From Clostridiales bacterium (GTDB lineage Bacteria > Bacillota > Clostridia > Christensenellales > Borkfalkiaceae), in the NCBI GenBank assembly GCA_015069465.1, contig SVIO01000011.1, positions 1-43,869 of the forward strand: a DNA stretch of 43,869 nt, written 5' to 3'. The notes below the pieces were generated by a model. It saw only the letters and a list, made by a program, of their open reading frames with translations, was not told the origin of the DNA and made no database searches. A program made the translations under genes and the position numbers. Below, piece by piece: positions 14,814-23,600 of the stretch (positions within the stretch are counted from its first letter, which is position 1; every line of letters begins with the position of its first letter).

Positions 14814-17414
14814 TTATTGGTTTGCTCTTTTTTTGCTTCTAAGAAGGAAATATGTGCTAGTTCCACATAGACACGCAACAACGGCAAGAATAATCAAAAT
14901 ATTTCTAATTGCTAAGTTTGGCTCATCGATAATTTTGCTTGTATAAATATATCCAACTTCCCAATTATCGCCATTTTTATATGCTATCTTTGAAATGTTG
15001 CCCTTCTTTTCAAGTAGTCTAATCGAAGTATTTTCTGGCAAAATAAACACCTTTTCTTGCATGCTAGAATCTTTATAAACTGAAGTTTTATTAACCTTTT
15101 CAACCTTAAATTTATCCCACTCAAAGTCTTCGGTTAAAACGTCAACAGTAAAGTCGCAAGGTATATATCCATTATATGTAATGCCATCTAAATCAAACTC
15201 AGCATAGTAATAATCGCAATCTAGAAAAGAAATTTGACTTTTTACTTTAATAGGTGTCGCCTTTTCAATACGAACTAAATTAGAATTATTACTTAATGCA
15301 AACCTATCGTTTGGCGAAATGATAGGCAAGTAATAACAGCAAACATCGGTTGCAATAAAAGCATCTTTAACTAAAGTCTCAGGCTGCTTATTAGTATTTT
15401 CCACTTGGTTTATGTCAATAAGAACAATAGTATCTTGATTTGCAAGGGCATAGAACACTTGTTCGCCCTTATACATAACCGTGCATATTAGCACATATTC
15501 ATCTGTGTAGTTGCTTAAGGCTTTAAACTTAAAGTTTTCGCCTGTGATTAAATCTTGATTTTGAGACTTTATAACATAAGTATTAGCGCCTTCTTTTGCT
15601 TTATAGAATTGCAAGTTTTCATTTGCAATAGTTGGGCTATTTGGATTGCAAGAAAGTCTAAAGTTATCTGGCACAACAAGGTCGCTAATCGAAGCGTTGT
15701 CAAGGCCAGTTGTAAGGTAAATAAACTCGCTACTATCGTAAAGTAAAAATGCGTTATTATCAATAAAATCAAAAGCAAAAGCCTTAACGTTTTCAAGAGC
15801 ATAATCGGTGATGGTGGTGTTTTCAATGCTCTTAACAGCGCCGTTATCTAACACGTAAAGTCTTCCTAAAAGGTCGGTTTGAAGTTTAGTAATCTTAGTG
15901 AAATTTCTTGCAATTTCAACCAAGTTAGAATAGCCGTCTTCTTTTGAAAGTTTTGCAATAGAAGTTTTGCTTGCAAGATAAATATTAGAGTATGTATCAA
16001 CAGTAAACATTGTAAATTCTGCAGTTGATATATTCATATCTATTCTTTCAAAGTTAAGAGAAGATTCATCAGCCTTTGCTCTATAAATATGTTGTGGTGC
16101 ATTACCATTATCGCACAATAGGTAATAGTAACCACTTTGATAACAAACATCATGTATAACAGAGTCGTTTGCTAAAGAAAGTTTATTCGATAGATAATTA
16201 TCTGTTTTTGTAAAGTCTAATAGTGAAACAAACTTGTTTGCCGAATTGCTGTCATATAAAAGCAAAGCATTTTCTTCGCCAAGTGTAAAAGAAGACGGCA
16301 AAACATCGTTTATTTCTAAAGTTGAAATCAAATAGTTTATATAATTTTCTCTAGCATATCTATTTTCAGCGTTGTTATTAATAAAAATTGTTAGTTTGAA
16401 GTTATCTAAAACGCCAACAATTTTGTTCGTTTTTTCAATTTCGGTTGCATTACTTGAAACTCTGTTATAAGCCGTTTTATTTTTTGCAATTGCAAATCCT
16501 GTAAAAATAAGTTCGTTACCCTTAATTTTAAATTCTTGAATATTATCGCTTTGAACAATTAAAAGTTTATCATCGCAAAAAGAAATGTTCTTGATTGCGC
16601 TACTAATATTTCCAAGGTCATAAGCCTTATCGCTTTCTAATGTGGTAAATTCGTTAGCCACGCCACCATTAGTAGAAAGGCTATACACTTTATCGCTTAT
16701 TACATAATATATAAATTCATCGTTTGAAATTATTTGCGATGGGGTAGTTGATGTTAAAGTGTTGTCGTTTGTTTGAATAGCAGGCTGGCTTGCAAGAGTT
16801 TTATAAACACCAGATTTTCCAACTATAAATAGTGTATTATCGTCATTTATAGAAATTGTGCTACCATTAAAAATTTCAATTTCAGAGCCGTTGCTCTTAA
16901 AAGTGTCGTCATCTAAACTATTGTTTTCAATAGAGAAAATCTTGCAAGAATCTTGATAAGTTGTTACTAAGTAGTTATCGTTAAAATCAAAATAACTAAC
17001 AGGTTCTTCAATAGAGCCGTTTAGTTTAACCTTTTCGTAAGCGCCACTTTCAATATCATAAGCATAAAGCCTTGCATTTGCAGAGAAAAACAAAGTGCTA
17101 TCGTTAAACAACTTAACATCTAGTATATCCTTAAGATTGTTTTTGTCTTGACTTACCACCACGCTCTTATCTTCAAAGTAAAGTGTAAACTTATAAGCAT
17201 CTTCGATAATAGCAGTTAAATTTTCATCACGATAAACAGCACTTGCGCTTATTAGTGCTGTGTTTTCTAAACTAGTCTGTGGTAAATATGTGTTTTGACT
17301 CATTTGCAAATTTTGTGCACTTGAAACACTTGTCGTTTTATAAAAACCAACAACGCAAATGGCAAACACAATAAATAAAAACATTGTTACTATTTTATTA
17401 AATTTTCTTGACAT
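14814..17414 (-). CDS. Large SH3-like envelope protein with C-terminal membrane anchor
   Basis: 866 aa if started at the ATG at 17414, which has AGGAAA directly in front and a promoter ending about 20 bases upstream; another ATG at 17426 would be essentially leaderless. An N-terminal hydrophobic segment ('IVTMFLFIVFAICVVGFY') acts as signal peptide or anchor. A long beta-rich region (about 50-690) follows with propeller-like strands such as 'LYAYDIESGAYEKV' and 'LYVLDNGAVKSI'. Next come two SH3-like segments (about 710-830: 'PIKVKSQISFLDCDYYYAEF', 'NTSIRLLEKKGNISKIAY') and a C-terminal membrane helix plus basic tail 'SKKRANQ'. No enzyme motif is seen. The SH3 plus C-terminal helix plan is shared with the gene at 18298-19026. 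Function unknown; a sensor or scaffold at the cell wall is plausible. Confidence 0.7.
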   Translation of the reverse strand: MSRKFNKIVTMFLFIVFAICVVGFYKTTSVSSAQNLQMSQNTYLPQTSLENTALISASAVYRDENLTAIIEDAYKFTLYFEDKSVVVSQDKNNLKDILDVKLFNDSTLFFSANARLYAYDIESGAYEKVKLNGSIEEPVSYFDFNDNYLVTTYQDSCKIFSIENNSLDDDTFKSNGSEIEIFNGSTISINDDNTLFIVGKSGVYKTLASQPAIQTNDNTLTSTTPSQIISNDEFIYYVISDKVYSLSTNGGVANEFTTLESDKAYDLGNISSAIKNISFCDDKLLIVQSDNIQEFKIKGNELIFTGFAIAKNKTAYNRVSSNATEIEKTNKIVGVLDNFKLTIFINNNAENRYARENYINYLISTLEINDVLPSSFTLGEENALLLYDSNSANKFVSLLDFTKTDNYLSNKLSLANDSVIHDVCYQSGYYYLLCDNGNAPQHIYRAKADESSLNFERIDMNISTAEFTMFTVDTYSNIYLASKTSIAKLSKEDGYSNLVEIARNFTKITKLQTDLLGRLYVLDNGAVKSIENTTITDYALENVKAFAFDFIDNNAFLLYDSSEFIYLTTGLDNASISDLVVPDNFRLSCNPNSPTIANENLQFYKAKEGANTYVIKSQNQDLITGENFKFKALSNYTDEYVLICTVMYKGEQVFYALANQDTIVLIDINQVENTNKQPETLVKDAFIATDVCCYYLPIISPNDRFALSNNSNLVRIEKATPIKVKSQISFLDCDYYYAEFDLDGITYNGYIPCDFTVDVLTEDFEWDKFKVEKVNKTSVYKDSSMQEKVFILPENTSIRLLEKKGNISKIAYKNGDNWEVGYIYTSKIIDEPNLAIRNILIILAVVACLCGTSTYFLLRSKKRANQ

Positions 17415-17433
17415 TTTCCTATCCATACAAATC

Positions 17434-17462
17434 ATTTTAACATAAAAATTTTGTTTTGTCAT
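17434..17462 (-). promoter_or_regulatory. Promoter of the large SH3-like protein gene
   Basis: On the minus strand ATGACA (17462-17457), 17 bp, then TAAAAT (17439-17434) with TG one base upstream. Transcription would start near 17427, which argues for translation from 17414. Confidence 0.65.
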
Positions 17463-17666
17463 TACATTTTTTAATATAATTACAAAAATTTTATTTATAT
17501 AAAAAATTATATAAATATTTTTGTGCAAAATCTTAAAAAATTCATAAAATTACCCCTTAAATTTATTCCATAAAAAATTCTAGACTTAAATTTTTTGAAA
17601 AGTATAAGCAATTTTTCAAATATGACAAAAGATGTCATAATTCGACAATATCATATAATAAAAAAC

Positions 17667-17682
17667 ACGAACAAATGTTCGT
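17667..17682 (+). promoter_or_regulatory. LexA/DinR-type SOS box
   Basis: ACGAAC-AAAT-GTTCGT is a perfect 6-4-6 palindrome and fits the Gram-positive LexA consensus CGAAC-N4-GTTCG exactly. It lies 18 bp upstream of the -35 box of the gene at 17773 and just downstream of another TATAAT (17654-17659). It could therefore block an upstream promoter or act at the proximal one. A further palindrome, ATGACA-N5-TGTCAT, is at 17622-17638. Confidence 0.7.
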
Positions 17683-17700
17683 AAATTAAGACATATAACA

Positions 17701-17729
17701 TTGACATTGGAAAATTAAGGTAATAAAAT
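17701..17729 (+). promoter_or_regulatory. Promoter of the unknown gene at 17773
   Basis: TTGACA (17701-17706), 17 bp, TAAAAT (17724-17729); leader about 37 nt with AAAGGAG before the start codon. Confidence 0.7.
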
Positions 17730-17772
17730 TTAAGGGCATCGATGCAAAAGTTAAAGCAAAAAGGAGAAACTT

Positions 17773-18291
17773 ATGAAGCATAATTACACAAGAACAATTC
17801 TATACGCTTATGCAAATATAGATGCTGTAAAGGAGCAGATTGATGATTTTGTTGAAAGCAAGGCGATTTCATCAATGAGAGATTTTTCGCCGTGTGTAGA
17901 GCAGTGCGAAAAAATACTAGATTACACTGCGCAAAAAGTGGCTCTAATCGAACTGAAAGAGTTTACCGAAAAGGCGCTTGAAAAACTTTCGCCTTATGAA
18001 ATGGACTGTTTAGAATACAAGTATTTTAAGCGTAAACCAAAAGAATATTTTATAGGTTTTGACTATGAAAGCAGGTCGTATTTTAGAAAACAGGTTAGCC
18101 TTATAAAAAGGCTAAGCGAATACTTTGATGGGGTAGGGCTAACCGATAATTGGTTTGAAAAAAACTGCTTAAACACCAACTTTTTTAAGGAACTTCTAAA
18201 AAGGGTTGAGCAGTATGAAAAAGAAAGCAATAAGAACAAAAAGAAGGTTAAAAAACCACAAGAAAAAGCAAAAATTACCTTGATTGCTTAA
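17773..18291 (+). CDS. Unknown protein, possible sigma-region-4/ArpU-like helix-turn-helix
   Basis: 172 aa, mostly helical, with a lysine-rich C-terminal tail (about 150-168). I do not recognise it as a named family. The segment 'LSPYEMDCLEYKYFKRKP' followed by 'ESRSYFRKQVSLIKRLSEYF' (about 73-117) resembles the helix spacing of sigma-70 region 4 or phage ArpU-type regulators, in which an arginine-tyrosine recognition helix follows an 'L..E...L.Y.YF' helix. That is a weak resemblance. An AAAAAGGAG ribosome site precedes the ATG at 17773. A consensus LexA box lies upstream, so the gene may be DNA-damage inducible. It ends only 6 bases from the convergent gene, with no terminator between. Confidence 0.6.
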   Translation: MKHNYTRTILYAYANIDAVKEQIDDFVESKAISSMRDFSPCVEQCEKILDYTAQKVALIELKEFTEKALEKLSPYEMDCLEYKYFKRKPKEYFIGFDYESRSYFRKQVSLIKRLSEYFDGVGLTDNWFEKNCLNTNFFKELLKRVEQYEKESNKNKKKVKKPQEKAKITLIA

Positions 18292-18297
18292 GATAAA

Positions 18298-19026
18298 TTA
18301 TTCATAGTCATTTTCTTGGTAATAGTTTAGGTATTTCTGCTTATTTTGTCCATTTTTTAAGCAAACAAAAAGTGCGATAGTACCTGCGAAAATAAGGCAA
18401 GCAATAATAACTGCTCTAAGTCCAAAAACACTAGAATCGTTAGTGTTAGATGGCATTTGTTCAGTTGGCGAACCGACCGAATTTGAAGGCAGGTCATTCG
18501 GGTGATTTTTAATAGTAAAAGGGTAAACGTCGTCTTCTTTAATGTATCCTAAACGATTGTTATATCCTACATAAAATAAGGTGCCTTGTTCGGTTATAAT
18601 TTCGCCATAATAATAAAGGTTTCTTTCAGGGAAAATATATTGAAGTGGGGTTAATAAATTCTGGTCACTATATAAAACTGCCGTGCTAACGGTAGTTATG
18701 GTTAATTCAAGATAAGGCGAAATAACGGGAAGGTCATCATCATAAAGAAGTTTGGCTGGGGAATAGCCATCGATTGCAACTTGACCGTTATCGCCGTGTA
18801 GTTCTATGTGATAATAATCACCCGAATGACCAATTACCTTTACATAATAAGAAAAAGGCAAATAAAAAAGTGGGTCGGTGTCGTAAATGTTCTTGTAAAA
18901 TGGGGTGGTCTTATCAATCACTCTAAAATATTCAGTTTGGGTTAAAGCATGAACAGGCTTATTTTGACTTGGGATAAATGAAATAAGGCTTATTGTTATT
19001 GCTAATAATATGTATAATTTTTTCAT
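18298..19026 (-). CDS. SH3-like secreted protein with C-terminal membrane anchor
   Basis: 242 aa from the ATG at 19026; the frame is open further to a TTG at 19062, but a TATAAT on the minus strand overlaps that codon, so it is probably promoter. A signal peptide ('KKLYILLAITISLISFIP...VHA') is followed by two SH3-like stretches. The first (about 35-105) includes 'FRVIDKTTPFYKN' and 'PFSYYVKVIGHSGDYYHIEL'; the second (about 110-185) includes 'TAVLYSDQNLLTPLQYI' and 'LGYIKEDDVYPF'. A Ser/Pro/Asn-rich linker, a membrane helix ('AVIIACLIFAGTIALFVCL') and a short cytoplasmic tail complete it. SH3b-type domains bind cell-wall peptides. The layout parallels the 866-aa protein at 14814-17414, though much shorter. 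Function unknown. Confidence 0.7.
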   Translation of the reverse strand: MKKLYILLAITISLISFIPSQNKPVHALTQTEYFRVIDKTTPFYKNIYDTDPLFYLPFSYYVKVIGHSGDYYHIELHGDNGQVAIDGYSPAKLLYDDDLPVISPYLELTITTVSTAVLYSDQNLLTPLQYIFPERNLYYYGEIITEQGTLFYVGYNNRLGYIKEDDVYPFTIKNHPNDLPSNSVGSPTEQMPSNTNDSSVFGLRAVIIACLIFAGTIALFVCLKNGQNKQKYLNYYQENDYE

Positions 19027-19176
19027 AATCGATTTTGGATAGTATGGTCGATTATACAACAAGAATTTATAACTAAAAAAAGAAAAAATATCGTAAAAGA
19101 CAAGATATTGTCAAAATTGATGTATTAAAAAGTCAATATTAAAAAACTATAAGTTGCGTATAATAATACTATATCT

Positions 19177-19770
19177 ATGATAAAATTTTCAAAAACTAAA
19201 ATTATCAAAATAGCATTTAGGTTATTAACCTTATACCTAGTTTTATGTTGGGTGGCGCTTGCAAGTTTTGGTTTATATTATATGTATAATAAAAGATATG
19301 TGTACCCCCTAAAGTATAAAGAAATTGTATGTGAGTATGCAGATTATTATGGCTTAAATAGGGCACTTATTTTTGCAGTTATAAAAACCGAAAGTTCGTT
19401 TAATCCTAATGCTCAAAGCAAGAAAGGGGCAATAGGTCTTATGCAAATAACCAAAAAAACAGGTGATTATATCGCTCAAAAACTCGGCGAGGAACAATAC
19501 GACTTATTAGATAGTGATGACAATATAAATTTTGGCTGTTATTACATTAAATATTTATACACAAGATTTAAGGATATGGATACAGCACTAGTTGCCTATA
19601 ATGCAGGCGAAGGCAATGTGTCTCTTTGGCTTATGGATAAAAATTTAAGTAGTGATGGGAAAACGCTAGAAAGTATACCTTATAAGGAAAGTAGGGAGTA
19701 TATTAAAAAAATTCATAAAAACTTTGAAAAATATAAAAAATTATATAAAAAAATTCTTGACAAAACCTAA
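19177..19770 (+). CDS. Membrane-anchored lytic transglycosylase (SLT, MltE-like)
   Basis: 197 aa with an N-terminal membrane anchor (about 12-36) and a soluble-lytic-transglycosylase domain outside the membrane. Catalytic and family motifs: 'VIKTESSFNPNAQSKKGAIG' (catalytic Glu in ES), 'GLMQIT', 'NINFGCYYIKYL' and 'ALVAYNAGEGNV'. It would cleave peptidoglycan glycan strands with formation of 1,6-anhydro-muramyl ends. The start at 19177 has no visible Shine-Dalgarno sequence; a TATAAT at 19159-19164 just upstream implies a very short leader. The -35 box of the following tRNA gene overlaps the last codons. Confidence 0.88.
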   Translation: MIKFSKTKIIKIAFRLLTLYLVLCWVALASFGLYYMYNKRYVYPLKYKEIVCEYADYYGLNRALIFAVIKTESSFNPNAQSKKGAIGLMQITKKTGDYIAQKLGEEQYDLLDSDDNINFGCYYIKYLYTRFKDMDTALVAYNAGEGNVSLWLMDKNLSSDGKTLESIPYKESREYIKKIHKNFEKYKKLYKKILDKT

Positions 19771-19785
19771 AAATTTGAGTAATAT
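19757..19785 (+). promoter_or_regulatory. tRNA-Leu promoter
   Basis: TTGACA (19757-19762), 17 bp, TAATAT (19780-19785); the -35 overlaps the 3' end of the transglycosylase gene. Confidence 0.75.
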
Positions 19786-19799
19786 ATATAGGCTGATAT

Positions 19800-19882
19800 G
19801 CGAGGGTGGCGGAATTGGCAGACGCGTACGTTTGAGGGGCGTATGGTTATCCGTGTGGGTTCAAGTCCCATCCTTCGCACCA
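19800..19882 (+). tRNA. tRNA-Leu (anticodon GAG)
   Basis: Cloverleaf with acceptor GCGAGGG (19800-19806) pairing to CCTTCGC (19872-19878), D-arm 'GGAATTGGCAGA', anticodon stem TACGT/GCGTA around loop TTGAGGG, a short class-II variable arm (ATGG/CCGT), T-arm 'GTTCAAGTCCC' and encoded CCA (19880-19882). Anticodon GAG reads CUC and CUU leucine codons. A 76-codon open frame across it is spurious. Confidence 0.95.
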
Positions 19883-19883
19883 A

Positions 19884-19920
19884 AAAACGAGCACACTATT
19901 AGGTGTGGCTCGTTTTTTTT
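19884..19920 (+). terminator. tRNA-Leu terminator
   Basis: ACGAGC-ACAC pairs with GTGT-g-GCTCGT (one bulged G), then eight T residues. Confidence 0.85.
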
Positions 19921-19952
19921 AGTGTATAAAAGAAGGGTGGGGCTTGAATATT

Positions 19953-19981
19953 AAAAAAAGAGCCGAACGGCTCTTTTTTTG
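19953..19981 (+). terminator. Second terminator hairpin
   Basis: AAAAAAAGAGCCG/CGGCTCTTTTTTT around a two-base AA spacer. Almost symmetrical A and T tracts allow it to work on both strands. No gene lies between it and the tRNA terminator. Confidence 0.8.
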
Positions 19982-19997
19982 TTTAAATAGAAATATT

Positions 19998-20061
19998 AAA
20001 AAAGAATTCCCATAGGTGACAATATACCCTATGGGAAAAAGAAATAATTTTTACTTTCGTT
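19998..20061 (-). ncRNA. Candidate ~64-nt small RNA on the minus strand
   Basis: A minus-strand promoter, TTGACT (20097-20092), 18 bp, TATAAT (20073-20068), would start a transcript near 20061. This runs into a hairpin, TTCCCATAGG/CCTATGGGAA (arms 20037-20028 and 20016-20007 in transcript order), followed by TTCTTTTTT. The unit has everything expected of a short sRNA gene and no coding capacity. No known RNA family is recognised, and nothing else on this strand nearby would need a terminator. Confidence 0.45.
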
Positions 20062-20080
20062 AGTGCTATTATAAACTATT

Positions 20081-20116
20081 TTGACAATAAAAGTCAACTA
20101 TTTTTTATATTGTCAA
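20081..20116. repeat. 9-bp inverted repeat TTGACAATA/TATTGTCAA
   Basis: TTGACAATA (20081-20089) and TATTGTCAA (20108-20116) are perfect complements flanking the -35 region of the minus-strand promoter. Possible operator; regulator unknown. Confidence 0.4.
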
Positions 20117-20183
20117 GGGATTAGTTTGTTTTGATTTGTAAGGGTTGTATTTTTATGGATGTTATCTCTATAAAAAACTCGTG

Positions 20184-20202
20184 CATTACTTTGTAAGTAA
20201 TG
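20184..20202. repeat. 8-3-8 palindrome CATTACTT-TGT-AAGTAATG
   Basis: A perfect palindrome about 75 bp upstream of the promoter for the peptide and LRR genes. Suitable as a dimeric repressor or activator site; no regulator is encoded next to it. Confidence 0.4.
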
Positions 20203-20275
20203 GGGACAATGAAAACTTGCTTAAAAAATTATTGTTCAAATGAAAAAAATGAAAGGATAAATACCATAAATTTTG

Positions 20276-20304
20276 TTGCCAAAAAGTAAAAAAAATGGTA
20301 TAAT
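20276..20304 (+). promoter_or_regulatory. Promoter of the small-peptide/giant-LRR transcript
   Basis: TTGCCA (20276-20281), 17 bp, TATAAT (20299-20304) with TG one base upstream. This gives a leader of about 165 nt before the peptide start at 20475. The leader includes a stem, TAGCAAA/TTTGCTA with inner AGCGCT/AGTGCT (20387-20428), that could affect translation or stability. Confidence 0.7.
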
Positions 20305-20474
20305 GTAAAAGCAAAATTAATTTATTAAAATGAGAGAGTATGCTTATATGCAAAAAATACTTTTTTATCATAGATAAATTTTGTTTTAGCAAAAAGAAAA
20401 AAGCGCTGTTAAAAGTGCTACTTTGCTAAAAAAATGTACATTTTATTAAGTAAATATTTTAGGAGGCAGTATAT

Positions 20475-20582
20475 ATGTACGAAAGGCCAGAATTAGAAAT
20501 TATTTTGTTTGTTGAAGAGGATGTTCTCAATGTGTCTTTTGGTGGCGATTGGGGCGATGACAATGTTGGTGGTTGGACTTAA
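20475..20582 (+). CDS. 35-aa acidic Gly/Asp/Trp-tailed peptide
   Basis: A 35-codon ORF with a perfect AGGAGG at 20461-20466 and good spacing to the ATG at 20475. The peptide starts MYERPELEIILFVEEDVL and ends in a Gly-, Asp- and Trp-rich tail (SFGGDWGDDNVGGWT). It has no signal peptide or membrane helix and no cysteine. From memory, similar short 'YE-P-E-E-F-ED' peptides are common and uncharacterised in gut Firmicutes, but I cannot verify this here. It sits 53 bp upstream of the giant LRR gene, probably on the same transcript. A conserved head with a glycine-rich tail would suit a modified-peptide precursor, but no maturation enzyme is nearby. A leader peptide or a secreted-protein partner are alternatives. 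Confidence 0.65.
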   Translation: MYERPELEIILFVEEDVLNVSFGGDWGDDNVGGWT

Positions 20583-20635
20583 TATGTTGCAACAAAATCA
20601 TTGACTAAGGTAAGTATTAGATAAGGAGATTTTTT

Positions 20636-23600
20636 ATGAAAGCAATAAACAGGATATTTAGCATTCTTATTCTTTCATTTATATTGGCAGTTTGTGGATT
20701 TTTCGCCACGATAAATATTTCTTGGGCAAAAGCAGAAGAAACTCAAACTGAAATATCACTAAACATAGAATCTAACTCTGTTTCATATTCAGACTCAGTT
20801 TATTTACTATACGCAGTAAGTTTTGAAAACGTAGATTATCAAAACATAAAAATGTTATTTTGGGATGAACCTCAAGATGATTATATTTTAAGCACGGAAA
20901 AATATCAAGTATCATATAGTGGAGGAACTACTATAAATGGAAAAAGTTGTTTGGTATTCTATTCAAACGGCTTAGCTGCAAAAGAAATGACAGATGATAT
21001 ATATGCAAGGGCATATATACAAGTTGATGGGGAAACATACTATAGCCCTGTAGAAAAATTTAGTGTGTTAGAGTATGTTTACACTATGCGTGAAAAAGAC
21101 ACGGATAGCGACACGACAAATGATTTAGGTGCTGAAGAAAAAAATCTTTTAACAGCAATGCTAAACTATGGTACAGCAGCACAAGAATTCTTTGGTTATA
21201 ATATTGATAGACTTGCAAACGACACATATTACAAAGTAGAAGTTGAAAATGGCAAACTTGCCGATGGCTTTACAAGTGGCAGATATTTAGAAGGCCAAAC
21301 TATAACAATTACTGCAAACGAGCCAGCAGAAGGATATGAATTTTTGTATTGGTTAGATAGTTATGCAGAATTTGTTAGCGAAGAAGCCACTTGCGATGTA
21401 ATTATCGCTGATGAAAATGTTAAATATTATGCCGTGTATAAAAGCATAGATGGTGACGATACAATAGGTGACGACATAGAAGTAGAAAGCAAATGGCAAG
21501 ATAAAGATAACATGTTCCCATTCCCAATTGAGTGGATGGATTTAGGCGCAGTTGCATCAACATATAATGCAAGAATGATGATGAATAGGTCTGTTGCATT
21601 ATTATCTAGTGGTGAAGAAACTCAAACTGAAATATCACTAAACATAGAATCTAACTCTGTTTCATATTCAGACTCAGTTTATTTACTATACGCAGTAAGT
21701 TTTGAAAACGTAGATTATCAAAACATAAAAATGTTATTTTGGGATGAACCTCAAGATGATTATATTTTAAGCACGGAAAAATATCAAGTATCATATAGTG
21801 GAGGAACTACTATAAATGGAAAAAGTTGTTTGGTATTCTATTCAAACGGCTTAGCTGCAAAAGAAATGACAGATGATATATATGCAAGGGCATATATACA
21901 AGTTGATGGGGAAACATACTATAGCCCTGTAGAAAAATTTAGTGTGTTAGAGTATGTTTACACTATGCGTGAAAAAGACACGGATAGCGACACGACAAAT
22001 GATTTAGGTGCTGAAGAAAAAAATCTTTTAACAGCAATGCTAAACTATGGTACAGCAGCACAAGAATACTTTGGTTATAATGTTGATAGACTTGCAAACG
22101 ATACATATTACAAAGTAGAAGTTGAAAATGGTAAACTTGCCGATGGCTTTACAAGTGGCAGATATTTAGAAGGCGAAATTATAACAATTACTGCAAACGA
22201 GCCAGCAGTAGGAAAGAAATTTTCTCATTGGCAAGATAGCGAAGGCAATGTTGTTTGCACGGATTCTACTTATCAAATAACTATCGCTCAAGAAAATGTG
22301 TATACTGCTGTTTATAAGGATAAAACGATAATTGGTGACATCGCGCTATTAGGTGCCGATTTATCATATAACGGAAATGTAAGTCAATTACTCCCAAGCA
22401 CCATCACCTTTGATTATGATGGGGAAATGATTGAATTAGAAGTATCTTGGGGCGTTGAAGATTTTAGCGCACAAGTAATTGGTGAACAAAATATTTATGC
22501 AACACTTGTTGATAATTCGGCTTATGCTGAATACGGTGTTGGCGAAATTTCTTTGCCTGTAAACGTATTACCATATTCTATTGAAAATGGCATTTTAACA
22601 GGCTATTATGGTGATGAAACAGACCTAGTGTTGCCATCAGTTTATAACGGCATGGAAATATATGCTATTGGCGAAGGTGCTTTTGAAAATAACGCATCAC
22701 TAATAAGCATACAAATTCCAAGCACTATAATAAGCATTGGCGACATGGCGTTTAATGGTTGCACAGCGTTAACATCTATAATTGTTGCACAAGATAATGC
22801 TAACTATAGTGCAAAAGACGGCAACTTATATAGTAAAGATGGCACAGTTTTAATTCAATATGCTATTGGTAAAACAGAAACAGCATTTGCTATTCCAGAA
22901 GATGTTGTATCTATAGAAAAACTTGCATTTAATGGTTGCACACAATTAAATTCAATAGCGTTGCCAGCAAGCGTTATTGAAATAGGCGAAAGTGCATTTG
23001 TTAATTGCTTATCACTTACAATGGTAAATTATTTGGGAACGATGAGCGAGTGGATAAACATTGAGTTTAACAACCAAACATCAAACCCATTATATAATGC
23101 TAAAAATTTATACATAAACAATGCATTAGTGACAGAAATAGAACTAGTTAGCGATGTAGAAATTGCTAGTTATGCCTTTTATAATTGCACATCACTTGAA
23201 AGCATAATTATTCCAGAAACGGTTGCAACTATTGGTGCTGATGCCTTCTATGGCTGTGACAATTTAACAATCTATTGCATTGCAGAAGTTAAGCCAAGTG
23301 GCTGGGCAGAAAACTGGAATTCTTCTAACTGCGATGTGGTTTGGGGATATAAGGAAGAAACCTTACAATTCACTTTAATCAATAACGATACAGAATATGG
23401 TGTTTCTGGATATGTTGGAGAAGAAAGTGAAGTGGTTATTCCTGCCGAATATAAAGGCAAACCTGTTACAAAGATAATAGATTCTGCGTTTAACGGTCTT
23501 GCAATAACAAGTATTGAAATTCCAAGTAGTATTAAAGTAATAGGTAATGGCGCATTTAATAATTGTGCTTCTCTTACATATGTTAACTTCTTAGGAACTG

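Noticed and set aside
19724..19954. 76-codon open frame across the tRNA-Leu gene
   Set aside because: It reads through the tRNA cloverleaf and its terminator; no ribosome site.
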